A stretch of DNA of 64,000 nt, from positions 1 to 64,000 of the forward strand of contig CAWARM010000006.1 of NCBI GenBank assembly GCA_963784425.1, in the 5' to 3' direction. Both the position numbers and the translations under genes were made by a program. Source of the DNA: SHZL01 sp963784425. GTDB taxonomy: Bacteria > Pseudomonadota > Gammaproteobacteria > Xanthomonadales > SZUA-36. Shown here in pieces: positions 1 to 9,506 of this stretch (its first letter is position 1; each line of letters opens with the position of its first letter). Under the pieces are notes generated by a model. The model did not search any database. It had not been told where the DNA came from and saw only the letters and a list, made by a program, of their open reading frames with translations.

Positions 1-1
1 C

Positions 2-220
2 GGCCTTGGGGATTACTCCGATCAAGTGTTAATGGTTTGGGGTGAATACAAGGATCAACTGGTAAAAACTGCGGCCGGTGGCGCATCAGTTATCGCGAAA
101 TGTCCCCACTCCATGCCGAGGGAGACATTGGTTTGGCTTAGCTCCAATACTGGGGCTGGGCTTCGATGGCGGGCAAGCAGAGTGCACAGCCAACGGCACA
201 ACTTATCACTCCGAGATTGA
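2..220 (+). other. possible 3' end of a gene cut by the window edge
   Basis: An open frame enters from the left edge with no start and runs about 72 residues to a TGA at 218-220. I recognise no family or motif, and the reading frame shows no strong coding bias. The next 70 bases, up to the ATG at 294, show nothing but a purine-rich ribosome site. It may be the tail of a real gene or simply open sequence in a decayed zone. Confidence 0.15.
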
Positions 221-293
221 GCCCCTGCACCCAACTTCATAATTTTGAGTCGGCCAGACGTAAGCCGCGTCGTGACAGAAGATTAGTGAGGAA

Positions 294-1263
294 ATGATGC
301 CGATGATCAACCAGCGATTGCGCGATCTCCAGCCGGGTGCGACAGCGTAGCTTGCCCGTGCGAACGCCGTCGCCTGGAAAGCAACCGACCCGGCGCTGCT
401 CGAGCTGTGCCGATGTTCGATCGTCGCGAGTTGGACGCGGATACCGGTTCGCGTGCCGGTCGGGCGGTCGTGTCTGCTCTGAGTCGGAGAAGCTCGAAGC
501 GGTTTCGAAGTGGGAGAGTTCTGAAGTCTTCTCACCTCTCGAGCGCGCTGCGCTGGAGTTTACGGAGCAGTTCGTGGTGTCGGTGAGCACTGTCTCGGAC
601 AAACAGGTAGAAGCGCTTCGAGCACACCTCGATGAGGAGGAAGTCTACGCGTTCGCGGCTGCCCTGTATGTGGTTGAGATGACCGAGCGCCTGAAGGTGG
701 TCTCAGATTCGTCTAAGAGAGGAGGTACCCGTTTGATGTCCAAACTACTGCCACGGATCTCAACACCGTCAGGTCTACCGAGGTGGGGAGGAGATCTCGA
801 CGACGTGATCGATTCCTTCGCGGCTTCCGTGATGCGCGCCACGAGTGTCGACCCGGTGATCACTGAGCTCGTGCGGCTTCGGTGCGCACAGTACCACGAT
901 TGCCGGATCTGTGGCTCGCTGCGGTTAAAGGAGGCCACGGATAAGGGGGTCGACGAGGCGACCGTAGCAAAGATCGCCAGTTACGAGGCCAGTGACCTGA
1001 GTGACGCGGCGAAGGCCGCTCTGCGCCTTGCCAACGTTATGATCATCCGTCCGTCCGGCGCCGACGGCAGCCTCCGCGCCGATTTGCGCGAGCATTTCAC
1101 GGAGTCGCAGATAGCAGAGATATGCCTCGACGTCGTGAAATGGAGTAAACAGAAGTACCTCGTTGCGCTTCGTGTGGAGACGCCGCCCTGGGACGGGCTG
1201 GAAACTCTCAGCTTCGACGAAGACGGCAACCCGCAGATTTGCAATCATGCATCAATAAAATGA
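294..1263 (+). pseudogene. carboxymuconolactone decarboxylase-family protein, two-domain, frameshifted
   Basis: The intact part (frame of 337-1263) reads as the second half of one AhpD/CMD-like domain followed by a second complete one containing a CRICG motif, the CxxC typical of this alpha-helical family. The family's N-terminus is found in another frame: an ATG at 294 behind a GAGGAA ribosome site, a stretch ending in QPGATA, then an in-frame TAG at 348-350, then an ALLELCR motif that normally starts the first domain. At least one stop and one or two frameshifts between 348 and about 490 therefore separate the start from the body. Family members are small peroxidase/decarboxylase-like proteins often found in degradation clusters. 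The gene is transcribed opposite to the neighbouring catabolic operon. Sequencing error could mimic the lesions, but other genes nearby are broken too. Confidence 0.6.
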
Positions 1264-1303
1264 AGCGTTAAATGCATTAAATCCAGCAGGTCCGAGCGAA
1301 AGG

Positions 1304-2972
1304 CTACCCGGCAGCGGCAAACCCGGGCGATTCCGAACTCAGCTGCCCGAGGGCATGCTGCGCAGCTACGAATCCGAAGATCATAGTCGATGCGATGCTC
1401 GCTCCGGTGCAAGGGTAAATCCTGCCATCACGGCGCCGTGGCATTGCCGTGGCATACAGTCCGTCAATCACCGATCCATCGTCGCGCAACACGCGGGCGT
1501 GTTCGTCAGTGAGAATGCCGCCAAATGTGCCAAGGTCGCCGGGATAGACCGCCACTGCATAGAAAGGTGGTCGTTCGATGGGCCCAGCGCCGGATTGGGG
1601 CCGTGCCTGGGGTCGCCGAAGTGGCGCGAGAAACGGCTGTCGCCCCTGTGGAAGTCTTCATCGATTCCGCTGGCCGCGAATTGATTAAATCGCTGAACAG
1701 TTTTCTCAAGGGCGTCAGAATCGACACCGCAGAGGTCGGCGAGTTCGCGAATTGTTCGCGCGTTTTTCATGAAGCCGCTACTGAGCCATTCCTTGGGTGT
1801 ACGGCCCGGCAGTTGCATGCCAGAGGTATAGCGATTGCGGTGGCGGAGTCCAGGATCAGCCACGAGGGGATCGTGCTGCGTTGTTGATTGAGATAACATT
1901 ACCTGTCCAAACGTGATGTACGAACAGCCCTCGTCTATATAGCGCCTGCCTTCACCGTCAACCAAAAGGGAAAATGGTTTCCCACGCTCGTATTCGAGAT
2001 ACATAGGCCCCGCTGGCGAAAGTGTCATCGGTATCCAAATGGCCTCGTTCATCAGGTCGGTCGCGGCCCCCAGGCGTATCGCCATTTGGACCACGATCGC
2101 GCCGTCTCCCCGGGATTCGCAAAAGTCCAGTCCGTTGACGCCGGTTGCCTGCCATAACGCTTGCGCATCTCCAGGTTATCGGCATAGCCCCCGCAGCGAT
2201 CAGCACTCCATGCCGCGCACGGACCATGCGCTCCTGACCTTCGCGAAGCACTTTTACCCCGGTAACGCGGCCATCCTCCACAACGATGTCTGTTACGGGA
2301 CTCTCCGTCCACAGCTCAATGCCGCAGTTCAGACCCGCATGGAGTACCCGCCCGATCAGGGCGCTTCCATTGGCTGCCATCGGGCGCCGGGTCAGCCTGG
2401 CCCAAGCGGTACGGGTAACCACGCGTGCAAAAGTCGAGAATCCGCGCCACGTCCGCAAAACCAGTGAAAGTTCCGGAAACTCTTCGACATAGCCTATGAC
2501 CGGGGCCAGGTTGGCACCCGCGTCGCGTAACTGCCGAGTTTGCTGAAATTGAAGATATCGCATTGTAACGCCCGCCCGCTCGTGTTTCCTCCGGGCAGTT
2601 CTAATAGTCGCGTAGTTTTTTACGCGATTAATACGGATTCCAAGCCGCCGCAGGAAGTCGATCATGCGCACGCCTTCAGTCAGGTAGGCTGTCTTGCGTG
2701 CAGCAGAAGTGGCCGGGCCGGCATCCTCGACACAGCCATTGAGGTACCTGAGCCCATCCTCCACGGAATCTGGAATACCCTCATCGCGCATCAGCGCGTT
2801 TCCTGGGATCCACATGGTGCCACCTGACAGCGCGCTGTTGCCGCCGATCATCGTGCTTGTTTCTCAATCACCAGCGCTTTGGCTCCGACGGCGCGCGCAG
2901 TGAGCGCTGCGCATAGTCCCCCTGCACCGCTGCCGATGATGACGAAGTCCGTTACATACTCTGGGTACCCAT
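1304..2972 (-). pseudogene. FAD-binding dehydrogenase (KstD/fumarate-reductase flavoprotein fold), multiply frameshifted
   Basis: Pieces in three frames join into one flavoprotein: an N-terminal Rossmann motif (DFVIIGSGAGGLCAAL), then GGNSALSGGTMWIPGN, the middle domain, and a C-terminal GRIYPCTGASIASTMIFGF typical of the 3-ketosteroid dehydrogenase/fumarate reductase superfamily. Frame changes occur just after the ATG at 2972, near 2850, near 2190, near 2100 and near 1560. The change after the ATG is visible by comparison with the duplicated stub at 4127-4252, which has one more base at the same place. Relatives desaturate ring ketones or enoates using bound FAD. With five lesions a functional product is very unlikely. 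It lies at the distal end of the minus-strand catabolic operon. Confidence 0.8.
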
Positions 2973-3227
2973 CGCTTTCTCTCCCTACCGGCTGCAATGA
3001 GACAGCGGCACGGTGTCTTTCGCCTTGGGGGTAGAAATTAGCCTGAAATAGATGCGTAAGCGCGTGGAATCCAGCCCCCGGCATCCAACAAGGTCAGATT
3101 TCATGTTGGCCTGGCTGAAAAACTGGGTTGAAAGGCTATTAAATTCACGCGGGTTTCATGGAAAAGCGTGTTTGTTCTCCTTAATACTCACGCCTCCATT
3201 TTTGCATCATGGTTTGGGCTTAATAGC

Positions 3228-4097
3228 CTACCAATTTGAGGTATCCATCATTGATGGTAGCCCTCGGTTCAACCAAAGATGGGGGCGTCTATATCTACTA
3301 TCCACCTGAACCGGGGTTAATGGTCTCCGCGTTCTTTTCTCCACTTGCTCTGCTAACTTATTTATAGAATCAATAAATTCCTCCCCGGCACAGACTAAAG
3401 CTTCTGCGGCCAATGTCCCTCTTCCCACGACAGTCCAATCGTGGTACAGATATTGATTGAGCCACTTCTTAGTGATTTGCAATCCCAACTGGGGTTGTGA
3501 AAGAAGGGTGTTCACGAGCTTGTCCACTTCATCATCCAGTTTGTCCGCAGGAACCATCCGGGTGATGAGTCCAATTTCCACTGCCTCTTTGGCTGAGTAT
3601 ACTCTGCCCGTGAGCAAAGCTTCTTTGGCTCGTGTAATTCCAATTCGAGCAGGCCAAAGCAGTATTCCTCCATCACCTGGCGGCACCCCAAAGAGATTGC
3701 AGTGCGGGTCACTGAATGTTGCGTCTTCGCTTGCAATCACAAAATCGCAGGCAAGGGCGAGAGATGCTCCGAGGCTATGGGCGCCAGGCGCATACACCTT
3801 GGCAATGATCGGAATCTCTATATTCAGCTGGTTTTCAATGATGTCCTCCGCTTCCTTTATGCACCCCAGCATAAAGCGATAGTCCCTCTGCTTCTTGACC
3901 CAGTCAAAATCATATTTATGGGGGCCAAAGAAGGTCTTTTCTTTCCCTGTGAGAACCATTACTCGGGCATCAGACTCATGTGCCGCACGGAAGGCCTTAG
4001 CCAGACCGGAATGAGTTTCCCCGTCCAAACCTCCAACTTCCATCAAGAACACGTCATTTTCAATCGTTACGTCAATCTGTCCAAATTGCAGTTTCAT
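3228..4097 (-). CDS. enoyl-CoA hydratase/isomerase family protein
   Basis: A crotonase-fold protein of 289 residues. The oxyanion-hole segments are visible: a region ending in GPHKYDFDW in place of the usual A-x-G-x-D loop, and GAHSLGASLALACDFV for the second loop. The start is an ATG with GGGAGGGG eight bases upstream. The C-terminus is longer than usual, with about 25 extra residues after the final helix. The gene and its flanks (about 3.1-4.2 kb) look poorer in G+C than the rest of the window, which may mean recent acquisition. It belongs to the minus-strand catabolic operon and probably hydrates or isomerises a CoA intermediate; the substrate cannot be read from sequence. The family assignment is firm, the specificity unknown. 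Confidence 0.8.
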   Translation of the reverse strand: MKLQFGQIDVTIENDVFLMEVGGLDGETHSGLAKAFRAAHESDARVMVLTGKEKTFFGPHKYDFDWVKKQRDYRFMLGCIKEAEDIIENQLNIEIPIIAKVYAPGAHSLGASLALACDFVIASEDATFSDPHCNLFGVPPGDGGILLWPARIGITRAKEALLTGRVYSAKEAVEIGLITRMVPADKLDDEVDKLVNTLLSQPQLGLQITKKWLNQYLYHDWTVVGRGTLAAEALVCAGEEFIDSINKLAEQVEKRTRRPLTPVQVDSRYRRPHLWLNRGLPSMMDTSNW

Positions 4098-4126
4098 TCA
4101 TTTCCCCTCCCAAATATTTGAAGGTT

Positions 4127-4252
4127 TCATCCAATTTCGAAACGTGAGTATAGCAGTGTGTCCAGCCCGCATAATCCGGGGCTGTTTCCTGCTCCTGGTA
4201 TCGACAGATTGCCGATTATAACGAAGTCCTTTACGTACTCTGGGGCACGCAT
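4127..4252 (-). pseudogene. duplicated N-terminal stub of an FAD dehydrogenase
   Basis: The first 14 codons (MRAPEYVKDFVIIG), including the upstream GAGAGAAAGC ribosome-site region, closely match the start of the broken FAD dehydrogenase at 2972. The match then breaks down: the GSGAGGLCAAL motif is replaced by a scrambled version still containing PGLCGL, and the frame stops at 4127. This is a leftover of a duplicated or replaced dehydrogenase gene between the CMD gene and the enoyl-CoA hydratase. No function is expected. Confidence 0.6.
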
Positions 4253-4294
4253 TGCTTTCTCTCACTTCCCGTCTGATTGCATTGCGAACTCAGT

Positions 4295-4888
4295 TTAGCG
4301 AACTATCACCGGTTCGCCACACCAGGGCGTGATCGGCCTGTCCGATTGGAGCTGAAACTCTACCGGCAATTCTTCAATCATGTTCCACACGGCACCGAGC
4401 CGCCCGAACCCGACACAAAAGGCCACCCAACTGCCCAACTCGACCAACTGGGCCTCGCTGAAGTATTTGCGCAGTTCCTCAAATTGCACATCGTCGATGG
4501 ACAGGTGGTCGCATGCGAATTTGTCGGCATACGCTATTGCGGCTTTCTCGGCGTCGGTGAGGTCAGGTGCATCGGGTGGGTTCTTTAAGGAGCAAACCAG
4601 ATCCTCAGTGACTCCCGCTGCGACTGCGTGCCGGTAGCGAATCGCCATGCAGCTGCGGCACTGATTGTGAAAAGCAACCCGCAGGCGCACCAGCTCTACC
4701 AGTCGCTCGGGCAGAGTGCGATCTGCTTTTATGCCGGCTCCCAGGGCGATGATTCCCTTGGCAATCTCCGGGCAATGGGCAAACATGCGCATGGCACCAA
4801 GTTCCAGTGCTGTTGCTTCGTCGGCAGCAAAACGGCTGCGAAGTTCATAGTCCCAGTCTGTGGGGTCAAGCATACCTATCCTACTCAT
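4295..4888 (-). CDS. carboxymuconolactone decarboxylase/AhpD-like protein
   Basis: An intact 197-residue, all-alpha CMD-family protein. The active-site region reads ELVRLRV, then FHNQCRSCMAIRYRHA: a conserved Glu, a CxxC pair and a following His, as in AhpD-type proteins that use the cysteines in peroxide or disulfide chemistry. The start ATG has AGGAG 13 bases upstream. It sits in the minus-strand operon after the SnoaL-like gene. In such clusters CMD proteins often act as decarboxylases or as protective peroxidases; sequence alone does not choose between these. It is a paralogue of the broken two-domain gene at 294-1263. Confidence 0.8.
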   Translation of the reverse strand: MSRIGMLDPTDWDYELRSRFAADEATALELGAMRMFAHCPEIAKGIIALGAGIKADRTLPERLVELVRLRVAFHNQCRSCMAIRYRHAVAAGVTEDLVCSLKNPPDAPDLTDAEKAAIAYADKFACDHLSIDDVQFEELRKYFSEAQLVELGSWVAFCVGFGRLGAVWNMIEELPVEFQLQSDRPITPWCGEPVIVR

Positions 4889-4995
4889 CTATGGACTCCT
4901 GTATTGGCTCCTCGGCGATTTTCCCCGCGACCGTCGCTGCCAACAAGTTTGTGGCTGACCCAAGCCCACGGGGTAGCTCAAATCCGTGCTGTACT

Positions 4996-5487
4996 TCAAA
5001 CAGCAGGGGCGCTCATTACGGCACCCGGAATGGGGTTGAAATAGTGGATCACCACGTTGCGTTTGGCGATTTTCCAGGCGCCGTTGCGCCTTTCAAAATC
5101 ATCGGTGTACGTGGCGCTGATCATCTGCACCACGTTATCCATGGTGGCGCCCATGCAATCGACGTTGCATATCCCATGGGCGTGGTCCGGGTCGCTGAAG
5201 CTCAGTCTCAGGTTCGATGTCAGGTGATGGGTTTCGCGCCATACCGGGTAAAGGATTTCGTATACGGCCTTGCGGATACCGGCGTGTCCTTCAAAAGTGC
5301 CAAAAGGTGGGCCGATCTCCCACACCGCATCGCTGTGCCAGATCGAGATGAAGCGATCCCAGTCTTTGGTATCGAAGCCCAAACAGTAGTCCGTGACCAG
5401 GTCGCGCAATGCGGCACGGCTCTCCAGTTCATCGATACGGCTTTGCAAGCCAGCGATCAGTTTGTTCGTTTCGCTGTTTTCGACCAT
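4996..5487 (-). CDS. SnoaL-like (NTF2-fold) protein
   Basis: A protein of about 163 residues with the alpha+beta cone fold pattern of the SnoaL_4 group: an N-terminal helix (ALRDLVTDYCLGFDTKDWD), the FxxxWHxDAVWE strand and a C-terminal strand ending KIAKRNVVIHYF. Family members bind hydrophobic ring compounds and act as isomerases, dehydratases or hydroxylase partners. The ATG at 5487 is chosen over the GTG three bases upstream, with GGAG upstream of both. The gene follows the cytochrome c gene by 24 bases, so it is almost certainly co-transcribed. A second, different SnoaL-like gene is present at 16457. Confidence 0.75.
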   Translation of the reverse strand: MVENSETNKLIAGLQSRIDELESRAALRDLVTDYCLGFDTKDWDRFISIWHSDAVWEIGPPFGTFEGHAGIRKAVYEILYPVWRETHHLTSNLRLSFSDPDHAHGICNVDCMGATMDNVVQMISATYTDDFERRNGAWKIAKRNVVIHYFNPIPGAVMSAPAV

Positions 5488-5511
5488 CACTTTCTACTCC
5501 GGCTTTTTCAC

Positions 5512-5952
5512 CTAGTTATTCGGGGCGCCCTGAGCTATCCAGGAGCGGATGAGTTCCAACTGCCCGGCGTCGAGTTGCCCTGCCTGGAAGGGCATCTGCT
5601 CACCACTCCCGCCGGCGCTGAGCTGAGCCCCGGTGAGCTTCAGGTATAAGTAACTCTTGTCCGGGTCACCAGGCTCGACCAGGTCCAGCCCACTCTGCGT
5701 GGACTTGACGTTGACGATTGCGCCCCACAGGTTCGTATACAGGTCCAGCCCGCCTTGCGCTGCTCCGGCGATGTGGCACATGACGCAGCGCTGGGTCAGG
5801 ATCGGCGCTACATCTGTGGCAAGGCTGGCTGGTGCAGAGTCGGCCAGAAGCAGGCCGGGCAAGACCACGCTGGCCAAAACCAGGCCGACCAAAACCATTC
5901 CGCGTGAAGGGGCAGACAGCAACAGGCGAGGCAACATCGGATTCCGCTTCAT
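5512..5952 (-). CDS. exported c-type cytochrome domain protein
   Basis: About 146 residues. An N-terminal hydrophobic signal (GMVLVGLVLASVVLPGLLLA) is followed by a single haem-c site CVMCH within TQRCVMCHIAG, and a C-terminal helix ending ELIRSWIAQGAP, the pattern of planctomycete-type cytochrome c domains (PSCyt1-like). A Met ligand could come from EQMPFQ. The start is the ATG at 5952 (MKRNPMLPRL), 20 bases after the stop of the FAD dehydrogenase gene. The pairing with a Tat-exported flavoprotein upstream suggests that the cytochrome takes electrons from that enzyme in the periplasm. Confidence 0.75.
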   Translation of the reverse strand: MKRNPMLPRLLLSAPSRGMVLVGLVLASVVLPGLLLADSAPASLATDVAPILTQRCVMCHIAGAAQGGLDLYTNLWGAIVNVKSTQSGLDLVEPGDPDKSYLYLKLTGAQLSAGGSGEQMPFQAGQLDAGQLELIRSWIAQGAPNN

Positions 5953-5971
5953 GCCTGCAGGGTTGCGGATT

Positions 5972-7763
5972 TCAGGCACTGTCCACCGCTTCGAGGTGGG
6001 CAGCATTGGCCGCTATGAAGCCAAAGGTTGTGGCCATGCCCAGGGTATGCCCGGCCCCGTAATAGGCTCTTGAAGAAGGGCTGGCGATGCAATTGCCCGC
6101 GCCATACAAACCTGGAATGGGTTTGCCAGTGGTATCCAGAACTCGCGCGCTGGCATCAATAGCGGGTCCGCCGCTGGTATCAAGCGCACCGGCTGCCAGG
6201 ATGATGGCGTAGTAGGGACCTTCGTCACGGAAGGGATACATGGTCACCGTGGGTCCCTTGTTGGCTGGCCATTTCGTGTCGCTGCGCATGGGCGAGAAAA
6301 CCAAATGCCATTCATTGTCGTAGGCGTATTTTCCACGATGGAATTCTTCATCATTTCCCGACAGCGCGTAGCCGTTGAAGCGCGTGATGGTCTGCTGCAG
6401 GTTGGCAACGAAGTCGGGCGACAGGGAGAAGCCGCCGGTGTGGCTCGGAAATCTCCGCGAGCCGGGCTTCCAGGCGCGAACCCAATTCGGTCAGGGTGTT
6501 GCCCGTGAGCACGTGGCTGGCGCCGGTCGGCGTTGCCGGCAAGCGGGTAATCCCCGGCAAAGGCTTCGGCACTGCGCTGGTCATAGATCATGAACATCAG
6601 CAGGTTGGGAAACTCCGACTGGGTGGCGTCGAAATAGCCGTGCACGGTGGTGCGGTCGTTGTAATTGCGGTTCTCGTCCACGGCGCGCACACCGTAGCGG
6701 TTGACTTGCAGCATCGAATCTCCCGGCGGGAAAAAAACCCCGGCGGCCAGGGTCCTGGCCTGCAATGCCTCATCCAGCACGATCTGCGAACGCCAGGCGG
6801 TAGACAGGTCGCCCATGCGCGCGCCTGCCGCTCCGGCGATGTTGATGAAATCACCGGTAGACCATGGCATGGCACAGGCGCCCATCAGGCTTTGTTTCTG
6901 GTAGGCATCGACAAATTCAGTGTTGTGCGCGTAGCCACCGCTGCCAAAAATCACCGCTTTGCGGGCGCGCAGTCTTACCGTTTTCCCGGCGGCATCGCAT
7001 TCCACGCCGATAACACGCCCTTGCGGGTTCATCACAATCCGGGTTGCGCGGTGGGCGGTGAGCACCGGCACGCCCCTGCGTTTCAGGCCGGCATGCAGTT
7101 GCGTCATCAGGTCCACGCCCTGGCCCATGGTCCCATCACTTTTCAGCGGGCCCAGGGCGCGGCCCGCAGGTACCTTGTTTTCCGGTACCTGGTCCAGGTA
7201 ATCCGTGGCAGGACGATCCAGCGCGAACATGCGCCACTCGCCAATCTGCAGGTCACCATTGTTGCGCAGGCTGTCTATCGATTTGGATGCGTTGTCGTAA
7301 AACGCTGCCAGCAGGTCGTATTCGGCAGCGGTAATGCCCAGCGTGGGCGTCAGACCGCATCGTAGCGTTGCGGATACGAGAAGCGCACCATGTAACGCAG
7401 GCAGTCTTCCTTGCGGTCATCGATGCCCTTGGCCTTCAAAGTGAAATTATTTGGAATCCACAGCACGCCAGCGGACTTGGCCGCAGTGCCCCCGGTGATG
7501 GGTGCTTTTTCGATGACCAGGACCTTGTCGCCATTCTGGTTGGCGGTAATGGCAGCACTGGCGGCAGCAGCACCGCTGCCAACCACCAGGATGTCTGTTT
7601 CACGGTCCCATTGGACCGCGCTCTCGGCGGCAGCTGAGTTCACAGCAAGTACGCCGAGGGAAACCGTGGCGGCGCCGGTAGCAACCAGCATATCCCGCCG
7701 CGTTATTCCGCTCTTTGGCCCGCGATCTGTTCCGCCCCTTGGCTTCTGGTCCGTGTCACCCAT
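5972..7763 (-). pseudogene. Tat-exported FAD dehydrogenase (KstD/fumarate-reductase-like), three frameshifts
   Basis: Four frame segments assemble into a flavoprotein of about 597 residues. Segment one (7763 to about 7350) carries a twin-arginine signal (ITRRDMLVATGAATVSLGVL) and the FAD motif VVGSGAAAASAAITA plus GGTAAKSAGVLWIPNN. Segment two runs to about 6540, segment three to about 6445, and segment four, to the stop at 5972, has GAGNCIASPSSRAYYGAG and the C-terminal helix. Each junction is a net one-base shift. Protein similarity is continuous across the breaks, so the decay is recent or the indels are sequencing errors. If intact, it would oxidise an exported substrate and pass electrons to the cytochrome c encoded next. 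The upstream acyl-CoA ligase gene is 30 bases away. Confidence 0.8.
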
Positions 7764-7793
7764 CCGTGCTTCCTCCCAGGCTATATCGTCGAG

Positions 7794-9455
7794 TTATCGC
7801 TGCAGCTTGATCCCGGATTTTTCGCGGTCCCAGCAATCCGCAGTAATGCCTTCATCCTTCAACTTGAATTTTTCCACCCGCTCGCTGGGTGTCTTGGGCA
7901 AGCTGCTTCTGATGGCGATATAGCGCGGTATGGAAAAATACGCCATGCGCGGTTCGCACCAGCGAATCAGCTCTTCCTCGGTCACTTTGTGACCGGGCTT
8001 GAGCACCACCACCGCCTTGACTTCTTCTTCGCCCACATCCGCAGGCACGCCCACCACGCAGGATTCCAAAACGGCATCGTGCGCACTGATTACGGCTTCG
8101 ACCTCAAAAGATGAAATGTTCTCGCCGCGGCGGCGTATTGCCTGTTTCTTGCGGTCGGCGAAGAAGAAATACCCGTCCTCGTCCATGCGCCCCATGTCAC
8201 CCGTGTGAATCCAGCCATTGGAGAACAGGTTGAGCGTATCTTCGGGTTTCTTGTAATAGCCCGTGGTGCCAACAAACATCTTGTTGGAGCGGGCAATGAA
8301 CTCGCCCACTTCATTGGGTGGGCACTGGTTGTCATCGTCATCGACGATACGCACATCCCAGCCGGTAATGGTCTTGCCACACGCTCCAGCCCGGGGCTCG
8401 TCATAGGGACTGACCAGGCAGCAGTAGCATTCCGTCATGCCATACACTTCGAGGATCTTGGTGTTAAACCGTTTTTGGAATGCATGCCATTCGTCCTGCG
8501 GCGCAGCGGCGCCCACCATCAGGCGCACCGGGTTGTCAGCGTCATCATCGCGCGGATCCTGCTTCAGCAGGATGGGGATGATGCCACCAATATAATTGGC
8601 CTCGGTGCAGTTCCAGCGGCGGCAGTCTTCCCACAACTGGCTGGCCGAAAACCTCTCCACAACCAATGCCTTCGCATTGGCAAGGATGGCCGGTCCCACG
8701 GTAATTCCCTGCGCGTTGCCATGGAAAAAGGGCAGGCCGGTGTACAGCACATCGTCGTTGGTATAGCGCGAATACTTCACCGACTCCGCCCAGATGTCAT
8801 ACCAGTAGTGGTGGCTGAACATGACGCCCTTGGAAACGCCGGTAGTGCCGGAGGTATACAGGATGGTTGCGAGATCGCTGTAGTGCACGACCACCTTCGG
8901 GGCTTCGGCAGAATGATCCATTAACTGCGCAAACGTCAGGTATTCAAATCCCGCCCAGCCGGGTGTGGCGACCCCGCTCTTGTCCGTGTCCGTGAACACG
9001 ATGTGACGAATGGCTTTGAGATCACCCGCAATACCTTCCAGACGGTCGAGGTACTGCAGGTCGGCCACCAGCGCCACGCAATCTGACTGCACCATCTGGT
9101 AAGCCAGTCCATTGCCTTTCAGCGCCACGTTGATCGGCACTTCCACCGCGCCGATCTTGTTCAGGGCAAACCAGGCGTAGAGAAACTCGGGGCAGTTGGG
9201 CAGCATGATGGCAACCTTGTCGCCATGCTGCACACCCAGCGCAAGGAAGCCGTTGGCCGTGCGATTAATGCGCTCGTTCAGCTCACCAAACGTGATGGGA
9301 TAATCCCTGAACTGGAACACGACATGATCGGGGTATTGCCGCGCCTTGTCTTCGATGATGCGTGGCAGCACGCGGTCATGCTGGGAATATTCCTGCATTT
9401 TCCACGATGCCCACTTCTTCGCGTGTCGTTCAAACTTATCGTCCCACCGGCCCAT
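7794..9455 (-). CDS. AMP-forming acyl-CoA synthetase (ANL superfamily)
   Basis: A 553-residue adenylate-forming enzyme that should activate a carboxylic acid to its CoA thioester. The P-loop YTSGTTGVSKG is at about residues 200-210, the A5 motif VYGMTE and the hinge region GWIHTGDMGRMDEDGYFFFADRKK are intact, and C-terminal domain residues RRRGENISSFEVE are present. The usual catalytic lysine region (PKTxxGKVxK) reads PKTPSERVEKFK, with Arg where Lys is expected. The start is the ATG at 9455 behind GGAGGAG. The overall pattern is closest to crotonobetaine/medium-chain or aryl acid ligases. It is the first gene of the minus-strand catabolic operon, so it probably commits the pathway substrate. 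Confidence 0.85.
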   Translation of the reverse strand: MGRWDDKFERHAKKWASWKMQEYSQHDRVLPRIIEDKARQYPDHVVFQFRDYPITFGELNERINRTANGFLALGVQHGDKVAIMLPNCPEFLYAWFALNKIGAVEVPINVALKGNGLAYQMVQSDCVALVADLQYLDRLEGIAGDLKAIRHIVFTDTDKSGVATPGWAGFEYLTFAQLMDHSAEAPKVVVHYSDLATILYTSGTTGVSKGVMFSHHYWYDIWAESVKYSRYTNDDVLYTGLPFFHGNAQGITVGPAILANAKALVVERFSASQLWEDCRRWNCTEANYIGGIIPILLKQDPRDDDADNPVRLMVGAAAPQDEWHAFQKRFNTKILEVYGMTECYCCLVSPYDEPRAGACGKTITGWDVRIVDDDDNQCPPNEVGEFIARSNKMFVGTTGYYKKPEDTLNLFSNGWIHTGDMGRMDEDGYFFFADRKKQAIRRRGENISSFEVEAVISAHDAVLESCVVGVPADVGEEEVKAVVVLKPGHKVTEEELIRWCEPRMAYFSIPRYIAIRSSLPKTPSERVEKFKLKDEGITADCWDREKSGIKLQR

Positions 9456-9506
9456 GAACAAACTCCTCCAAGCTAGAATTACAAGCTGATTTTTTTGCCT
9501 GCGAGA

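Noticed and set aside
4807..5649. Plus-strand open frame of about 280 codons opposite CMD, SnoaL and cytochrome genes
   Set aside because: The minus-strand genes carry clear CxxC, NTF2-fold and CxxCH motifs; this frame has none.
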